Source: Lysinibacillus alkalisoli (lineage in GTDB: Bacteria > Bacillota > Bacilli > Bacillales_A > Planococcaceae). Taken from it: a stretch of 64,000 nt of DNA. The stretch's first letter is position 1. Every line of letters begins with the position of its first letter. The stretch is taken from positions 1 to 64,000 of the forward strand of contig NZ_BMJT01000005.1 of the NCBI RefSeq assembly GCF_014643595.1. Direction: 5' to 3'. The position numbers and the translations under genes are program-made. Of this stretch, positions 24,811-33,628 are shown in pieces. The notes below the pieces were generated by a model, which did no database searches, was not told the DNA's origin, and was given only the letters and a program-made list of their open reading frames with translations.

Positions 24811-25653
24811 TTAAAGATACACAGAGAGACCAAAGAAATAAATTCCAATAACACAAAGTGCATTACAAAGAGCAACACTTACAATGACAAGGATAGGCTC
24901 TCTAGCCAAGTATCTAAAAATGATAGAGAGTGTGGCGATCAGCAGTACAGGCCCTAGTAGTAACCATATAGAGAAAGGCTGATGCATGGTAGTCAAATAC
25001 AAGACCCAACTAAAAGTAATGACACTTAACACCATTAAACAAATAACTTGTGGTAAGGTTGCAGCCCAAAAACGTGGTTTTTTGTCTAGGCGTTTTGTTA
25101 ATATACGAAATAACCAAAAAGAGAGAAAAATACATGCCGTAGCTAACAAGCGATAAAGGGCACTTTGTTTTGTTGTCTCTAATAGGTCAGTAATAGGTTG
25201 CACAAATTTAAAAGTGTCTTGAGATGTTAAGTTGGTAATGAATTGTCCCGTACCATCTACACCGTAGTAAGTAAGCTCCCCGTCTTGCAGTGCAATGACT
25301 AATAAAGTACGTATTACAAAATCCTCTTCCGTTAGTTGTGCATGTGTTAGCGCTTGTTGAAGTGATGAAGTATGAGTAATCATGCGTTGATTAAAATAAA
25401 AAGGAGAATTTTTGGGCATATCTTGTGCTGTTACTGTGTCACTCCAAGTAGGGCTAAAATAAGCATGTTTAATGTCGTTAACTTGTTGTTGTGTAGAAAA
25501 AGGGAATAAAAAAATAATACTAGAACACAAAGTCAAAATGAGAAAGCTTAAGAGTAAATAAATCTGTCGCGGTTGTGTTTGATAGGTTGGCTGCATTCGC
25601 TCTTTTTGTTGTACAGACGGTTGTAATTGACGTAACTTCTCCCAGTCATTCAT
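24811..25653 (-). CDS. Membrane protein paired with an ECF sigma factor (probable anti-sigma)
   Basis: 280 residues: a short N-terminal cytoplasmic segment (1-28), one helix (about 30-50), an extracytoplasmic region (about 51-160), then four more helices (about 165-182, 192-215, 220-240, 253-278). No zinc-binding HxxxCxxC anti-sigma motif is present, and I recognise no known family. Its start lies eight bases inside the end of the sigma gene, the typical coupling of a sigma factor and its anti-sigma factor, so that role is inferred from position. Confidence 0.75.
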   Translation of the reverse strand: MNDWEKLRQLQPSVQQKERMQPTYQTQPRQIYLLLSFLILTLCSSIIFLFPFSTQQQVNDIKHAYFSPTWSDTVTAQDMPKNSPFYFNQRMITHTSSLQQALTHAQLTEEDFVIRTLLVIALQDGELTYYGVDGTGQFITNLTSQDTFKFVQPITDLLETTKQSALYRLLATACIFLSFWLFRILTKRLDKKPRFWAATLPQVICLMVLSVITFSWVLYLTTMHQPFSIWLLLGPVLLIATLSIIFRYLAREPILVIVSVALCNALCVIGIYFFGLSVYL

Positions 25654-26140
25654 GATTTAGTCCCTCCATCTTTAGCGCTAGCATATGCAATGCACGACTC
25701 AATGTATTTTTTACTTTACTCTCACTCCATTGTAAAAGAGAAGCAGTTTCTTTAATGGATAAGTTCTCAATCTTGCGTAAAATAATTACCTCGCGATAAC
25801 TGATTTTGAGTTGTGTTAATGTTTGATAAAGCATTTTTACCTCTTCTTGTTGTTCGAGATATGTAAGGGTATCTGTTCCGTCTGTTACTTCTTGTACGAG
25901 TGGTAGCCAATGGATAAGTCGCTGTCGCCTGTAATAATCATAAGCTAAATTACGAGCCACCTTACGCAACCAGTAAAGTGCTTCTGTATGATTGATAAAG
26001 TGCATGTTCTTTTCATAGCATTTTGTAAATGTTTCTTGTGTAAGATCTTCCGCTATCATTTGATGTTGTAACAGATAAAAGATATAACGATAAATAGGGG
26101 CATGATGTTGTTCGTAAAGCTCCTGAAAATAATTCTTCAT
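25646..26140 (-). CDS. ECF RNA polymerase sigma factor
   Basis: 164 residues with region 2 at about 8-75 (YRYIFYLL, AEDLTQETF, YWLRKVARNLAYDYYR) and region 4 at about 105-158 (LPISY-like L-K-I-S-Y-R-E-V-I-I-L-R, then ETASLLQWSESKVKNTLSRAL). It redirects RNA polymerase to stress-type promoters. Followed by an overlapping membrane protein gene. No recognisable autoregulatory promoter could be assigned upstream. Starts after GGAGGG. Confidence 0.9.
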   Translation of the reverse strand: MKNYFQELYEQHHAPIYRYIFYLLQHQMIAEDLTQETFTKCYEKNMHFINHTEALYWLRKVARNLAYDYYRRQRLIHWLPLVQEVTDGTDTLTYLEQQEEVKMLYQTLTQLKISYREVIILRKIENLSIKETASLLQWSESKVKNTLSRALHMLALKMEGLNHE

Positions 26141-26194
26141 GTAAAATCACCCTCCTCACTCTAATAACGAAGAAGTTAGGGAAAAGTCTGATAT

Positions 26195-26232
26195 AAAAAG
26201 AGTGTCTAGTATATGTACACTAGACACTAAAG
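26195..26232 (-). terminator. Terminator after the UPF0316 gene
   Basis: AGTGTCTAGT stem with complement around an 8-base loop, T-run on the minus strand. Confidence 0.85.
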
Positions 26233-26235
26233 GCA

Positions 26236-26763
26236 TTATTGGTTTTCAATTTTTCGTTTCATACGTTCCACTAAAAATCCACCTTTAAAGGACTTTGGCT
26301 CATAAGAAATAACAAATGCTTTTGGTTCGAGCTGTTCTACAATCGTAAATAACTCTTTCTCACGATTTCTTTTTGCTAATATCTCATATTTATAGCGTGC
26401 GCTGTCTCGCCCTTCGCCAACAAAGATAGTAACAGCAAACCCACTGTCACGTAGCACTTGAATGAGTTCGGCATTACGTGATTGTGTGTTAATGGTAACG
26501 TAAACATAACCAATGGCAAGTTTTTGTTCAATTCTTGTGCCAACAAACATACCTAAACCAAAACCAACAGCATAAACAATCATAGCTAGTACACTTTGGT
26601 CGCCATTAAAGACAAGCGAAAGGCCAAAAACATAAATAAACATCTCGGCTATACCAATGATCGCAGCTAATGATGTAATATTTTTCACTAAAAAGATCGT
26701 TCGTAATGTAAGTAAAGGCACATAGATTAGCTGAAGTAATAAAATTAATAAAATAGACTGCAT
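26236..26763 (-). CDS. UPF0316 membrane protein (YebE type, DUF5698-DUF2179)
   Basis: 175 residues. Three transmembrane helices at about 2-24, 30-50 and 55-78 are followed by a cytoplasmic DUF2179 domain (about 90-170) with the GFAVTIFVGEGRDS motif, a fold found in ligand-sensing membrane proteins. ATG at 26763 is chosen because GGAGGG lies about seven bases upstream; an earlier in-frame start would lack a site. Function unknown. Confidence 0.85.
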   Translation of the reverse strand: MQSILLILLLQLIYVPLLTLRTIFLVKNITSLAAIIGIAEMFIYVFGLSLVFNGDQSVLAMIVYAVGFGLGMFVGTRIEQKLAIGYVYVTINTQSRNAELIQVLRDSGFAVTIFVGEGRDSARYKYEILAKRNREKELFTIVEQLEPKAFVISYEPKSFKGGFLVERMKRKIENQ

Positions 26764-26916
26764 TTCATCCCTCCACATGCATTGTACTGACAGTATAGCA
26801 TTCCTATAAAAAGAAAAAACCATAAAATTGTTTACAACTTGTTAACATCGCTAAAGTGGAAAATAACAGCTTGATTCATTACTATTAAGGTAATGAGATA
26901 ATAAAGGAGAAAAAAC

Positions 26917-27681
26917 ATGAATAATACAATCATATTTGATACAGTACCTAATTTTAGAGATATGGGTGGTTATAAAACAAATAGTGGTAAACAAGTAAAG
27001 AGGGGGTTATTTTATCGCTCTGCTGCATTAGGTAAAATGACAGCACAAGACCAACAGCGCTTTCAACAATTAGGCATTAAAACCATCTTTGATTATCGAG
27101 ACGACTATGAAGCTGCTAAAAATCCAGACCCTATATTTGAAGGAATCGAAAATATCCGCATCCCTGCAAAACAAAATATTTTAGCCATGCCATCAACAGA
27201 TAATACGCAACATTCTGCCCAGCAATTTTATCAGCAAATGACACCAACAAAGTTTGCTGATATGTACGTTGATATGGCTTTTGATAACCCTTCTTTCCAA
27301 AAATTAATGGCAGTAGCCACAACACCAGCTCAGCTCGGTTTATTACATCATTGTGCTATCGGAAAAGATCGTACAGGCATCGGTGGTGCTATGATTTTAA
27401 TGGCTCTAGATGTACCAAAAGAGACAATATTTGAAGATTATTTAAAAACGAATAGCTTATTACAGGCAACGATTGATCAAATGGCAGCTAATGTTTTATC
27501 AGATGCAAGCCATGAAGAATTACAACAATTTTATGCGCTGATGGCAGCGAAGGAAGAGTACTTACAGGCTGTATTTGATGGTATTGACACAAGGTATGAG
27601 ACGACAGCATCCTTTTTACTTGATCAATTTCAACTACATCCACATAACTTACAAGAGATGCATGACTTTGCGCTTGTATAA
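26917..27681 (+). CDS. Tyrosine-protein phosphatase (Y_phosphatase3 type)
   Basis: 254 residues with the P-loop H-C146-A-I-G-K-D-R152 (CX5R) near the middle and the opening NFRDMGGYKT that marks this bacterial family, related to Listeria LipA/PtpB-like phosphatases. No signal peptide, so cytosolic; it may act on phosphotyrosine or phosphoinositides. Monocistronic, with AAAGGAG before the ATG and a terminator right after. Confidence 0.88.
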   Translation: MNNTIIFDTVPNFRDMGGYKTNSGKQVKRGLFYRSAALGKMTAQDQQRFQQLGIKTIFDYRDDYEAAKNPDPIFEGIENIRIPAKQNILAMPSTDNTQHSAQQFYQQMTPTKFADMYVDMAFDNPSFQKLMAVATTPAQLGLLHHCAIGKDRTGIGGAMILMALDVPKETIFEDYLKTNSLLQATIDQMAANVLSDASHEELQQFYALMAAKEEYLQAVFDGIDTRYETTASFLLDQFQLHPHNLQEMHDFALV

Positions 27682-27687
27682 CATAGT

Positions 27688-27721
27688 AAGGACAAATCTT
27701 AAAAATGATTTGTCCTTTTTT
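27688..27721 (+). terminator. Terminator after the phosphatase gene
   Basis: AAGGACAAATC stem and complement, short A-rich loop, T-run. Confidence 0.85.
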
Positions 27722-27726
27722 GAAGG

Positions 27727-27923
27727 TCAATCATTTAGTACAACCTATTTTTACTGAACCTAAGAAAATAGCAACAGGTGAACAATTTGTGATTGCAGCT
27801 TTTGCTATGGCAGAACAAGCTTATCGAGAGACACTTGAACAGACAACATTAGCAGATATTTTATACAATGCATTTGAAACAAAAGATATTCAACAATATA
27901 ATTGGAATGCTCATCGTAGATAA
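27727..27923 (+). pseudogene. Remnant of a protein-coding gene (C-terminal part)
   Basis: About 65 codons open to a TAA at 27921, with clear protein-like content (EPKKIATGEQFVIAAFAMAE, then a tail with Y-N-W-N-A-H-R-R). The only in-frame start upstream falls inside the preceding terminator and has no ribosome site; the next ATG is internal with no site. Most likely the surviving end of a deleted gene. Family not recognised. Confidence 0.4.
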
Positions 27924-27947
27924 AAAACTATCATAGCTAAAAGAAGA

Positions 27948-27985
27948 AAGACAGCTAACCATTATGCACAGGTTGGCTGTCTTTA
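27948..27985 (-). terminator. Terminator of the acyl-CoA dehydrogenase-like gene
   Basis: AAGACAGC-T-AACC pairs with GGTTGGCTGTCTT around an 11-base loop; T-run on the minus strand. Confidence 0.8.
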
Positions 27986-27993
27986 TATTGTGT

Positions 27994-29148
27994 TCAAAAT
28001 GGTGGGAATAAAGCAGATGTTGCAAGTTTTTGAATGGTCATATCATCCATTGGCGGATTGTGTAGTCCAGCTCGTACATCACGATAATGTCGCTGTAATG
28101 GATTACTCAACTGTAAACTTTTAGCACCTACAATACGCATGGCATGGTCAACAATTTGAACAGCATGATTGGTTACAGTATATTTTGCTACAGCTAGTTC
28201 ATTAGTTAATAGCAATCGTTTCTCAACATCATCGTAATAAGTAGCTACTTGATACAGTACAAACCGACTTTGATGTAGTAGCAATTCGATATGCCCGATA
28301 TGTTGTTGTACGTTAGGTAATTCACTAATAGGGGTTTGTAAACTGTTTGGCTGATAATGTTGTGCGAACTGTACAGTATAATCTCGAGCCGCTTGCGCAA
28401 TACCTAAGTAGACAGCTGGAATATGTAAAGACCAACCGTTAAGTTGTGACTTACGTTGCGTTAATAATTCAACCAAGTCGTCTGCCTCCACTTTAACATC
28501 ACGCAATTGTAGGTTATGGCTACCAGAACTTCTCATCGCCATGACATCCCAGTTTTCTTCGATATGCACCCCTGGTATGTCGCGGTGGATTAAAAAATTA
28601 CCAATCGTATCTTCTGCGGGAATATAGGCTGACACAATAAAATAATTGAGCATAGGAGCGCCTGTAGTAAATGTCTTACACCCATTAATCACCCAATAAT
28701 TGCCTTGTTTAGTAGCAGTTGTTTGTGGTCGTCCACCTCGTGTAGGGCTCCCTGTAGCAGCTTCACTCACTGCTCTGTTAATAAGAGCGCCTTGTTGTAG
28801 TGCCGTAGCTAGCTCTTTTCTCTTTTCAGACGACCATAATTTACGTTCGAAAATTTCGCCCGCTACCCCTAAAGTCCAGCTCATAATGAGTGCCGTATTG
28901 GCATCATAACTAGCTAATGTTTCTTGCGTTAATAACATGTCATAGACAGAAAAACCCTCACCATGATATTGACTAGGCACTGTGACAGCGGGATAATTGA
29001 TTTTTTGCAATGTGCGAATGTTTTCTATGGGAAAGCGAGATTCACGGTCATTTTTCTCTACATTCTGTAGTAAATTATCCTTAATACCATTTAGGTGCTC
29101 TTGCCATTGTTGTTGCTTTGTTGTACGAATAAATAACTTTTGCATCAT
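27994..29148 (-). CDS. Acyl-CoA dehydrogenase-like flavoenzyme
   Basis: 384 residues with the acyl-CoA dehydrogenase fold: N-terminal helical domain, a middle beta domain (INRAVSEAATGS, TGAPMLNYFIVSA), and a C-terminal helical bundle. The usual catalytic glutamate region is replaced by RHYRDVRAGLHNPP near 360, closer to flavin monooxygenases of the DszC/XiaF/SfnC group, where a late histidine helps catalysis. It may therefore be an FMN/FAD monooxygenase, for example for sulfur compounds, rather than a true dehydrogenase. Single gene; the second of two adjacent ATGs (29145) has better ribosome spacing. Confidence 0.8.
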   Translation of the reverse strand: MMQKLFIRTTKQQQWQEHLNGIKDNLLQNVEKNDRESRFPIENIRTLQKINYPAVTVPSQYHGEGFSVYDMLLTQETLASYDANTALIMSWTLGVAGEIFERKLWSSEKRKELATALQQGALINRAVSEAATGSPTRGGRPQTTATKQGNYWVINGCKTFTTGAPMLNYFIVSAYIPAEDTIGNFLIHRDIPGVHIEENWDVMAMRSSGSHNLQLRDVKVEADDLVELLTQRKSQLNGWSLHIPAVYLGIAQAARDYTVQFAQHYQPNSLQTPISELPNVQQHIGHIELLLHQSRFVLYQVATYYDDVEKRLLLTNELAVAKYTVTNHAVQIVDHAMRIVGAKSLQLSNPLQRHYRDVRAGLHNPPMDDMTIQKLATSALFPPF

Positions 29149-29249
29149 TCATCCTCCTTATGTTTATTGTAACGAAACTTGTCTTGTATTGCATGAAACG
29201 CATGTAATCAGTACAATAAGATTAATCAAATATAAGGTAGGTATTGCGC

Positions 29250-29864
29250 GTGTATCAATTTGTAGGTAATGTAGCAAAAAGTATTTTAACATTGTCAGGT
29301 TCTAAGGCGAAGTTATATGAGACACAACATATTCCAAATGAAGGTGGTTTTATTATTGCCTGCACACATAATGGTTATGTTGATATTATTAATTTAGGTA
29401 TTGCACTATTGCCACGCGAAATTCATTTTATGGCTAAAAAACAACTCTTTGATATAAAAGGCTTAGGTTGGTTAATTGATAACTTAAATGCTTTTCCTGT
29501 TGACCGAGATCATCCAGGGCCAAGTGTAATTAAAGTACCGAGAGAATTATTAAAACAAAATAAAATAGTAGGGATATTCCCTAGTGGCACACGTAATGCT
29601 GAGAGCAGTAACTTGAAGCAAGGGGCTATCTCCATTGCACAGTTAACAAAAGCGCCTATCTTGCCAGCAGCTTATATTGGTGCACGTAATGTAGGTGAGG
29701 TTTTTAAACGTAATAAAGGGTATTTAATCTTTGGTGAACCATTTTATGTGACTAGTAGAGGTAAAGAGGGTAGAGAAGAGTTCACACATATTTTAGAAGA
29801 AAAATTAGAGTCGTTAACACATGATTTAGAAGAGCGTGTTACAAAACGAAAGAAAAAATCCTGA
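29250..29864 (+). CDS. plsC: 1-acyl-sn-glycerol-3-phosphate acyltransferase PlsC
   Basis: Transfers an acyl chain to lysophosphatidic acid at the inner membrane face, giving phosphatidic acid. 204 residues with the catalytic H40-N-G-Y-V-D45 motif, block II FPVDRDHPGPS, and block III FPSGTRN near 113. GTG at 29250 is chosen because B. subtilis PlsC begins M-Y-x-F and AAGGTAGG is about nine bases upstream; a TTG six bases earlier is possible. A hairpin terminator follows. Confidence 0.92.
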   Translation: MYQFVGNVAKSILTLSGSKAKLYETQHIPNEGGFIIACTHNGYVDIINLGIALLPREIHFMAKKQLFDIKGLGWLIDNLNAFPVDRDHPGPSVIKVPRELLKQNKIVGIFPSGTRNAESSNLKQGAISIAQLTKAPILPAAYIGARNVGEVFKRNKGYLIFGEPFYVTSRGKEGREEFTHILEEKLESLTHDLEERVTKRKKKS

Positions 29865-29880
29865 ATAACTCAGGTAGTAA

Positions 29881-29921
29881 TGAGAGTCGCACTAAGTAAG
29901 AGGCGATTCTCGTTTTTGTTT
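29881..29921 (+). terminator. Terminator after plsC
   Basis: GAGAGTCGC pairs with GCGATTCTC across a 12-base loop, then GTTTTTG. Confidence 0.7.
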
Positions 29922-29950
29922 CAAAGGCTAGGTAAATGGAGGGTGAGACG

Positions 29951-30805
29951 ATGAAATATAAAGGCAGAAGACAAAGTAATAATGTAGAAGATCGACGTGG
30001 CATGAGCGCAGGTAAAGTAGGTGCAGGTCTAGGTGGGATTGGTCTTGTGCTAGTCATTGCCTTGACTTTGCTTAGTGGTGGTAATATCGGTGATGTTATA
30101 ACCAATCTTATGGGTGGCCAAACCGCACCAACAACGAATGAACCGTATGTAAGCTCTACAGAAGAGGATGAGTTAGTGGACTTTGTTTCAGTAGTATTAG
30201 CAGACACAGAAGATATATGGACGACAATTTTTAAGGAGCAAGGTTTGACCTACAAAGAACCAACCTTAGTATTATTTACAGATAGTGTGCAATCTGCTTG
30301 TGGCGTAGCAGGCGCGTCTGTAGGCCCTTTTTATTGCCCTGGTGATCAGAAGTTATATATTGATTTAAGTTTTTATAAGGAATTAAAAACAAGATTTAAA
30401 GCACCAGGTGATTTTGCAATGGCATATGTGGTGGCACACGAGGTGGGGCATCATGTGCAAACATTACTTGGTACATCGCAAAAGGTTCACGCATTGAATG
30501 GCAAAGTGAGTGAAGCCGAGTATAATGCAGCTACCGTGAAGTTAGAGTTGCAAGCCGACTATTTTGCAGGTGTATTTGCCCATTATCAAAAACAAGCAGG
30601 CTATTTAGATATTGGTGATATTGACGAAGCACTAACAGCCGCTAATGCTATAGGAGATGATACGTTACAAATGCAAGCTAGAGGTTATGTTGTGCCTGAG
30701 AGCTTTACACATGGTACATCAGAGCAAAGAAAACGCTGGTTTAAAAAAGGTTATGATACAGGTACAATTGAAGGAGGCGATACATTTAACGCCAAGGAGT
30801 TGTAG
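29951..30805 (+). CDS. Neutral zinc metallopeptidase (YpfJ family)
   Basis: 284 residues: a basic, R/K-rich N-terminus, one transmembrane helix at about 24-43, then a surface-exposed zincin-like domain with H163-E164-V-G-H167 in the helix. Two cysteines (about 117 and 129) could form a disulfide. This family is annotated as putative neutral zinc metallopeptidase; physiological substrates are unknown. ATG at 29951 follows GGAGGG at seven bases. Four codons into the tail the charge is high, typical of the family. Confidence 0.85.
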   Translation: MKYKGRRQSNNVEDRRGMSAGKVGAGLGGIGLVLVIALTLLSGGNIGDVITNLMGGQTAPTTNEPYVSSTEEDELVDFVSVVLADTEDIWTTIFKEQGLTYKEPTLVLFTDSVQSACGVAGASVGPFYCPGDQKLYIDLSFYKELKTRFKAPGDFAMAYVVAHEVGHHVQTLLGTSQKVHALNGKVSEAEYNAATVKLELQADYFAGVFAHYQKQAGYLDIGDIDEALTAANAIGDDTLQMQARGYVVPESFTHGTSEQRKRWFKKGYDTGTIEGGDTFNAKEL

Positions 30806-30888
30806 CTTTTTATTTCACTAAAATTCATGTATACTATTACAGTAATTTTAGAGTACGACATAAAATAAAGAAAAGAGAGTGGAATCAT

Positions 30889-31608
30889 ATGGGTCGCAAA
30901 TGGAATAATATTAAAGAAAAAAAAGCAGCCAAAGACCAAAGCACAAGCCGTATTAATGCTAAATTTGGACGAGAGATTTATGTTGCAGCAAAATCAGGTG
31001 AGCCTGACCCAGAAGCCAACCGCGCTTTAAAAGTAGTATTAGAACGCGCTAAAACATATAGTGTGCCTAAACATATTATTGAAAAAGCCATTGAAAAAGC
31101 CAAAGGTGGCGGCGAAGAAAACTTTGACGAATTACGTTACGAAGGTTTTGGCCCAGCAGGTACAATGGTTATTGTAGATGCATTAACGAATAATGTAAAT
31201 CGTACCGCTTCAGAGGTGCGTGCTGCATTTGGTAAAAATAATGGAAATATGGGTGTGAGCGGTTCCGTTGCATATATGTTTGACTCAACAGCTGTATTTG
31301 GGTTAGAGGGCAAGACAGCAGATGATATTTTAGAAGTTTTATTAGAAGCTGATGTTGATGCACGTGATGTATTTGAAGAGGAAGATCACGTAATTGTTTA
31401 TGCAGAGCCTGATCAATTTTTTGCGACACAGGAGGCATTGAAAGGTGCTGGCGTCGAAGAGTTCACCGTAGCGGAGTTAGCTATGTTACCACAAACTGAA
31501 GTAACATTAACAGGTGAAGATGTTGCGAAATTTGAAAAACTAATTGATGCATTAGAAGATTTAGAAGATGTACAATCGGTGTATCATAATGCTTCATTTG
31601 ATGAATAA
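30889..31608 (+). CDS. YebC/PmpR-family protein, YeeI type
   Basis: 239 residues, three-domain fold with the N-terminal [16 protein letters not shown] that separates the YeeI group from the YebC group. YebC-family proteins act as transcription regulators or, as recently shown, help ribosomes through polyproline stretches; the role of the YeeI subgroup is less clear. Cytosolic, monocistronic, with a T-rich hairpin terminator. Confidence 0.9.
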   Translation: MGRKWNNIKEKKAAKDQSTSRINAKFGREIYVAAKSGEPDPEANRALKVVLERAKTYSVPKHIIEKAIEKAKGGGEENFDELRYEGFGPAGTMVIVDALTNNVNRTASEVRAAFGKNNGNMGVSGSVAYMFDSTAVFGLEGKTADDILEVLLEADVDARDVFEEEDHVIVYAEPDQFFATQEALKGAGVEEFTVAELAMLPQTEVTLTGEDVAKFEKLIDALEDLEDVQSVYHNASFDE

Positions 31609-31615
31609 TATGAGT

Positions 31616-31653
31616 AAAAACATGGACTACCCTTTTGGAAGTTCATGTTTTTT
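31616..31653 (+). terminator. Terminator after the yeeI-type gene
   Basis: AAAAACATGGACT pairs with AGTTCATGTTTTT (one G-T), then more T. Confidence 0.85.
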
Positions 31654-31791
31654 TATTGAAGAATTTTTTGATTTTTCGAGTGAAAAAGGAGAAGTATAGA
31701 GAAATTGTTAATAAATAGGTTGATTAAACCGCTTGTTAGGCGATAATATAATTATATTGTGATAAAAGGCTCATAGACAAGGGGGAGGAAG

Positions 31792-33531
31792 ATGAGGTAT
31801 TTTCAAACAATTCGAGGGAAGTTAGCTGTTATTTGTTTAGCATTATTATTAGTACCTAGTATGATTATTGCATTTATTAGTTACAGTCAAGCGAAAAATA
31901 GTTTAGAAGATTTGGGGAGTAAAGTATTACAAAACAGTGTTGAAACATCATTGCAATTAATTGAAGTAGCTAAAAGAGAATTTTATGCTGGTAATATGAC
32001 ATTGGATGAGGCACAAGAATTTGTAAAAGAAGAACTATTAGGGCCTAAAGCAGCAGATGGTACGAGAGAGATTACACATCCAGCTGATTTAGGAGAGTCA
32101 GGCTATTTATATATTATTAATAGTAAAGGTGTACTATTGATGCATCCTTCGCGCGAAGGCGATAGCCTTTGGGAAGAGAAAGATAGTGAGGGTAAGTATT
32201 TTATTAGAGAAGTGGCTGAAAAAGGAGAACAAGGTGGCTTCACACGTTACTATTTTAAGTTACCATATGAAGATCGAATAGCAGAAAAGATTACATATGC
32301 TAAAAAAGACCCTGATTGGGGTTGGACAGTTGCGGCAGGTACATATATGCAAGATTTCAATGCAGCAGCAGATGCATTATTTAAAACAGAGATGGTGATG
32401 TTAGTGATAGCTGTAGTTGTTGGCATTGTTGTAGTACGATTATTAGCTGAGCATATTGCTAAGCCATTGGCTCATTTAACAGCGCGTGTGAGGACAGTTG
32501 CTCATGGTGATTTAACCGTACCTTTAGCGCATATGACAAGAAAAGATGAGGTGGGGTCGCTCAATCGAGGGTTTAATCAGATGGTTATTCAGTTGAAAGA
32601 TTTAATTGTAGATGTTGAGCAATCGATTACAATTATTAAAGACACTTCAACCAACTTATCAGCAGTGGCTGAGGAGACCACAGCATTTGGTGATGATATT
32701 GTGTATGCAGTTACAGAGGTGGCAAGTCGAGCAGAAGAGCAAGCGCAAAATGCAGAAGACACTCAAGAAACATCTCAAGATTTTACACAGCAATTGCAAA
32801 TATTACAAGATAAAAATCAAGTGATGTATGAGGCTTCTACAGCTATGCAGTATTCCAATCAAACGGGTCAAAAAAGTGTGATAATTCTGAAAGAAAAATC
32901 AGAGGAAACATTTATTACTATTGAACATATGCGTTCGTTATTTGAACAATTAACGCATCAAGTGCAAGAGATCGAGTTAGTTGTGAACACGATTAATACG
33001 ATCTCAGAACAAACAAATTTACTTGCATTAAATGCTTCTATAGAGGCGGCTAGAGCAGGAGAGCATGGCAAAGGCTTTGCTGTAGTCGCAGAAGAAGTAC
33101 GAAAACTAGCAGAAGAAACCGTTATAGCTACAGAGGTAGTGCGCCAAACGCTTAGGGGAATTAGTGATGAAACAAATGCTGTGACCAAGGAGATGGAAAA
33201 AACATATGGAATTGTACAACAACAGCAGACATCTGTGACAAAGACTGAAAAAACATTTGATGAATTAACACAGTCTGTACGTGCTATTACAGAAGCTATA
33301 GAAGCCGTTTTATCAACGGTTACTTTATTGAGTGATTCTAAAAAAGTGATGGCAGATGCTATTGTTGGCATTGCTCAGCTGAGTGATATGAATGCAGCTG
33401 CATCAGAAGAAGTGACCGCTTCTGTGGAAGAACAGCAAAAAGCAGTGCAAATTGTCACCCAGTCTGCTACGCATTTAAGTGATGAAATTAGCGATTTAAG
33501 TGAGGCAATTAAGCGTTTTAAAATACGATAG
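31792..33531 (+). CDS. Methyl-accepting chemotaxis protein with a single Cache domain
   Basis: 579 residues: transmembrane helix about 10-30, an extracytoplasmic sCache_2-type domain (about 35-195; motif [16 protein letters not shown]), second helix about 198-217, HAMP (218-270), and a methyl-accepting signalling hairpin (290-575). The conserved tip reads [14 protein letters not shown] with the [21 protein letters not shown] block before it. It senses small molecules outside and feeds CheA. No other chemotaxis genes are adjacent. AGGGGGAGG precedes the ATG. Confidence 0.93.
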   Translation: MRYFQTIRGKLAVICLALLLVPSMIIAFISYSQAKNSLEDLGSKVLQNSVETSLQLIEVAKREFYAGNMTLDEAQEFVKEELLGPKAADGTREITHPADLGESGYLYIINSKGVLLMHPSREGDSLWEEKDSEGKYFIREVAEKGEQGGFTRYYFKLPYEDRIAEKITYAKKDPDWGWTVAAGTYMQDFNAAADALFKTEMVMLVIAVVVGIVVVRLLAEHIAKPLAHLTARVRTVAHGDLTVPLAHMTRKDEVGSLNRGFNQMVIQLKDLIVDVEQSITIIKDTSTNLSAVAEETTAFGDDIVYAVTEVASRAEEQAQNAEDTQETSQDFTQQLQILQDKNQVMYEASTAMQYSNQTGQKSVIILKEKSEETFITIEHMRSLFEQLTHQVQEIELVVNTINTISEQTNLLALNASIEAARAGEHGKGFAVVAEEVRKLAEETVIATEVVRQTLRGISDETNAVTKEMEKTYGIVQQQQTSVTKTEKTFDELTQSVRAITEAIEAVLSTVTLLSDSKKVMADAIVGIAQLSDMNAAASEEVTASVEEQQKAVQIVTQSATHLSDEISDLSEAIKRFKIR

Positions 33532-33628
33532 TTTCCGTTTTAATTGAGTTAAGGTTGCAAAAGTGGGAGGATTCATAAATAATAAAAAAGTAGGAATATT
33601 CACGATATACGAAAGAGAGTGGTACAAC

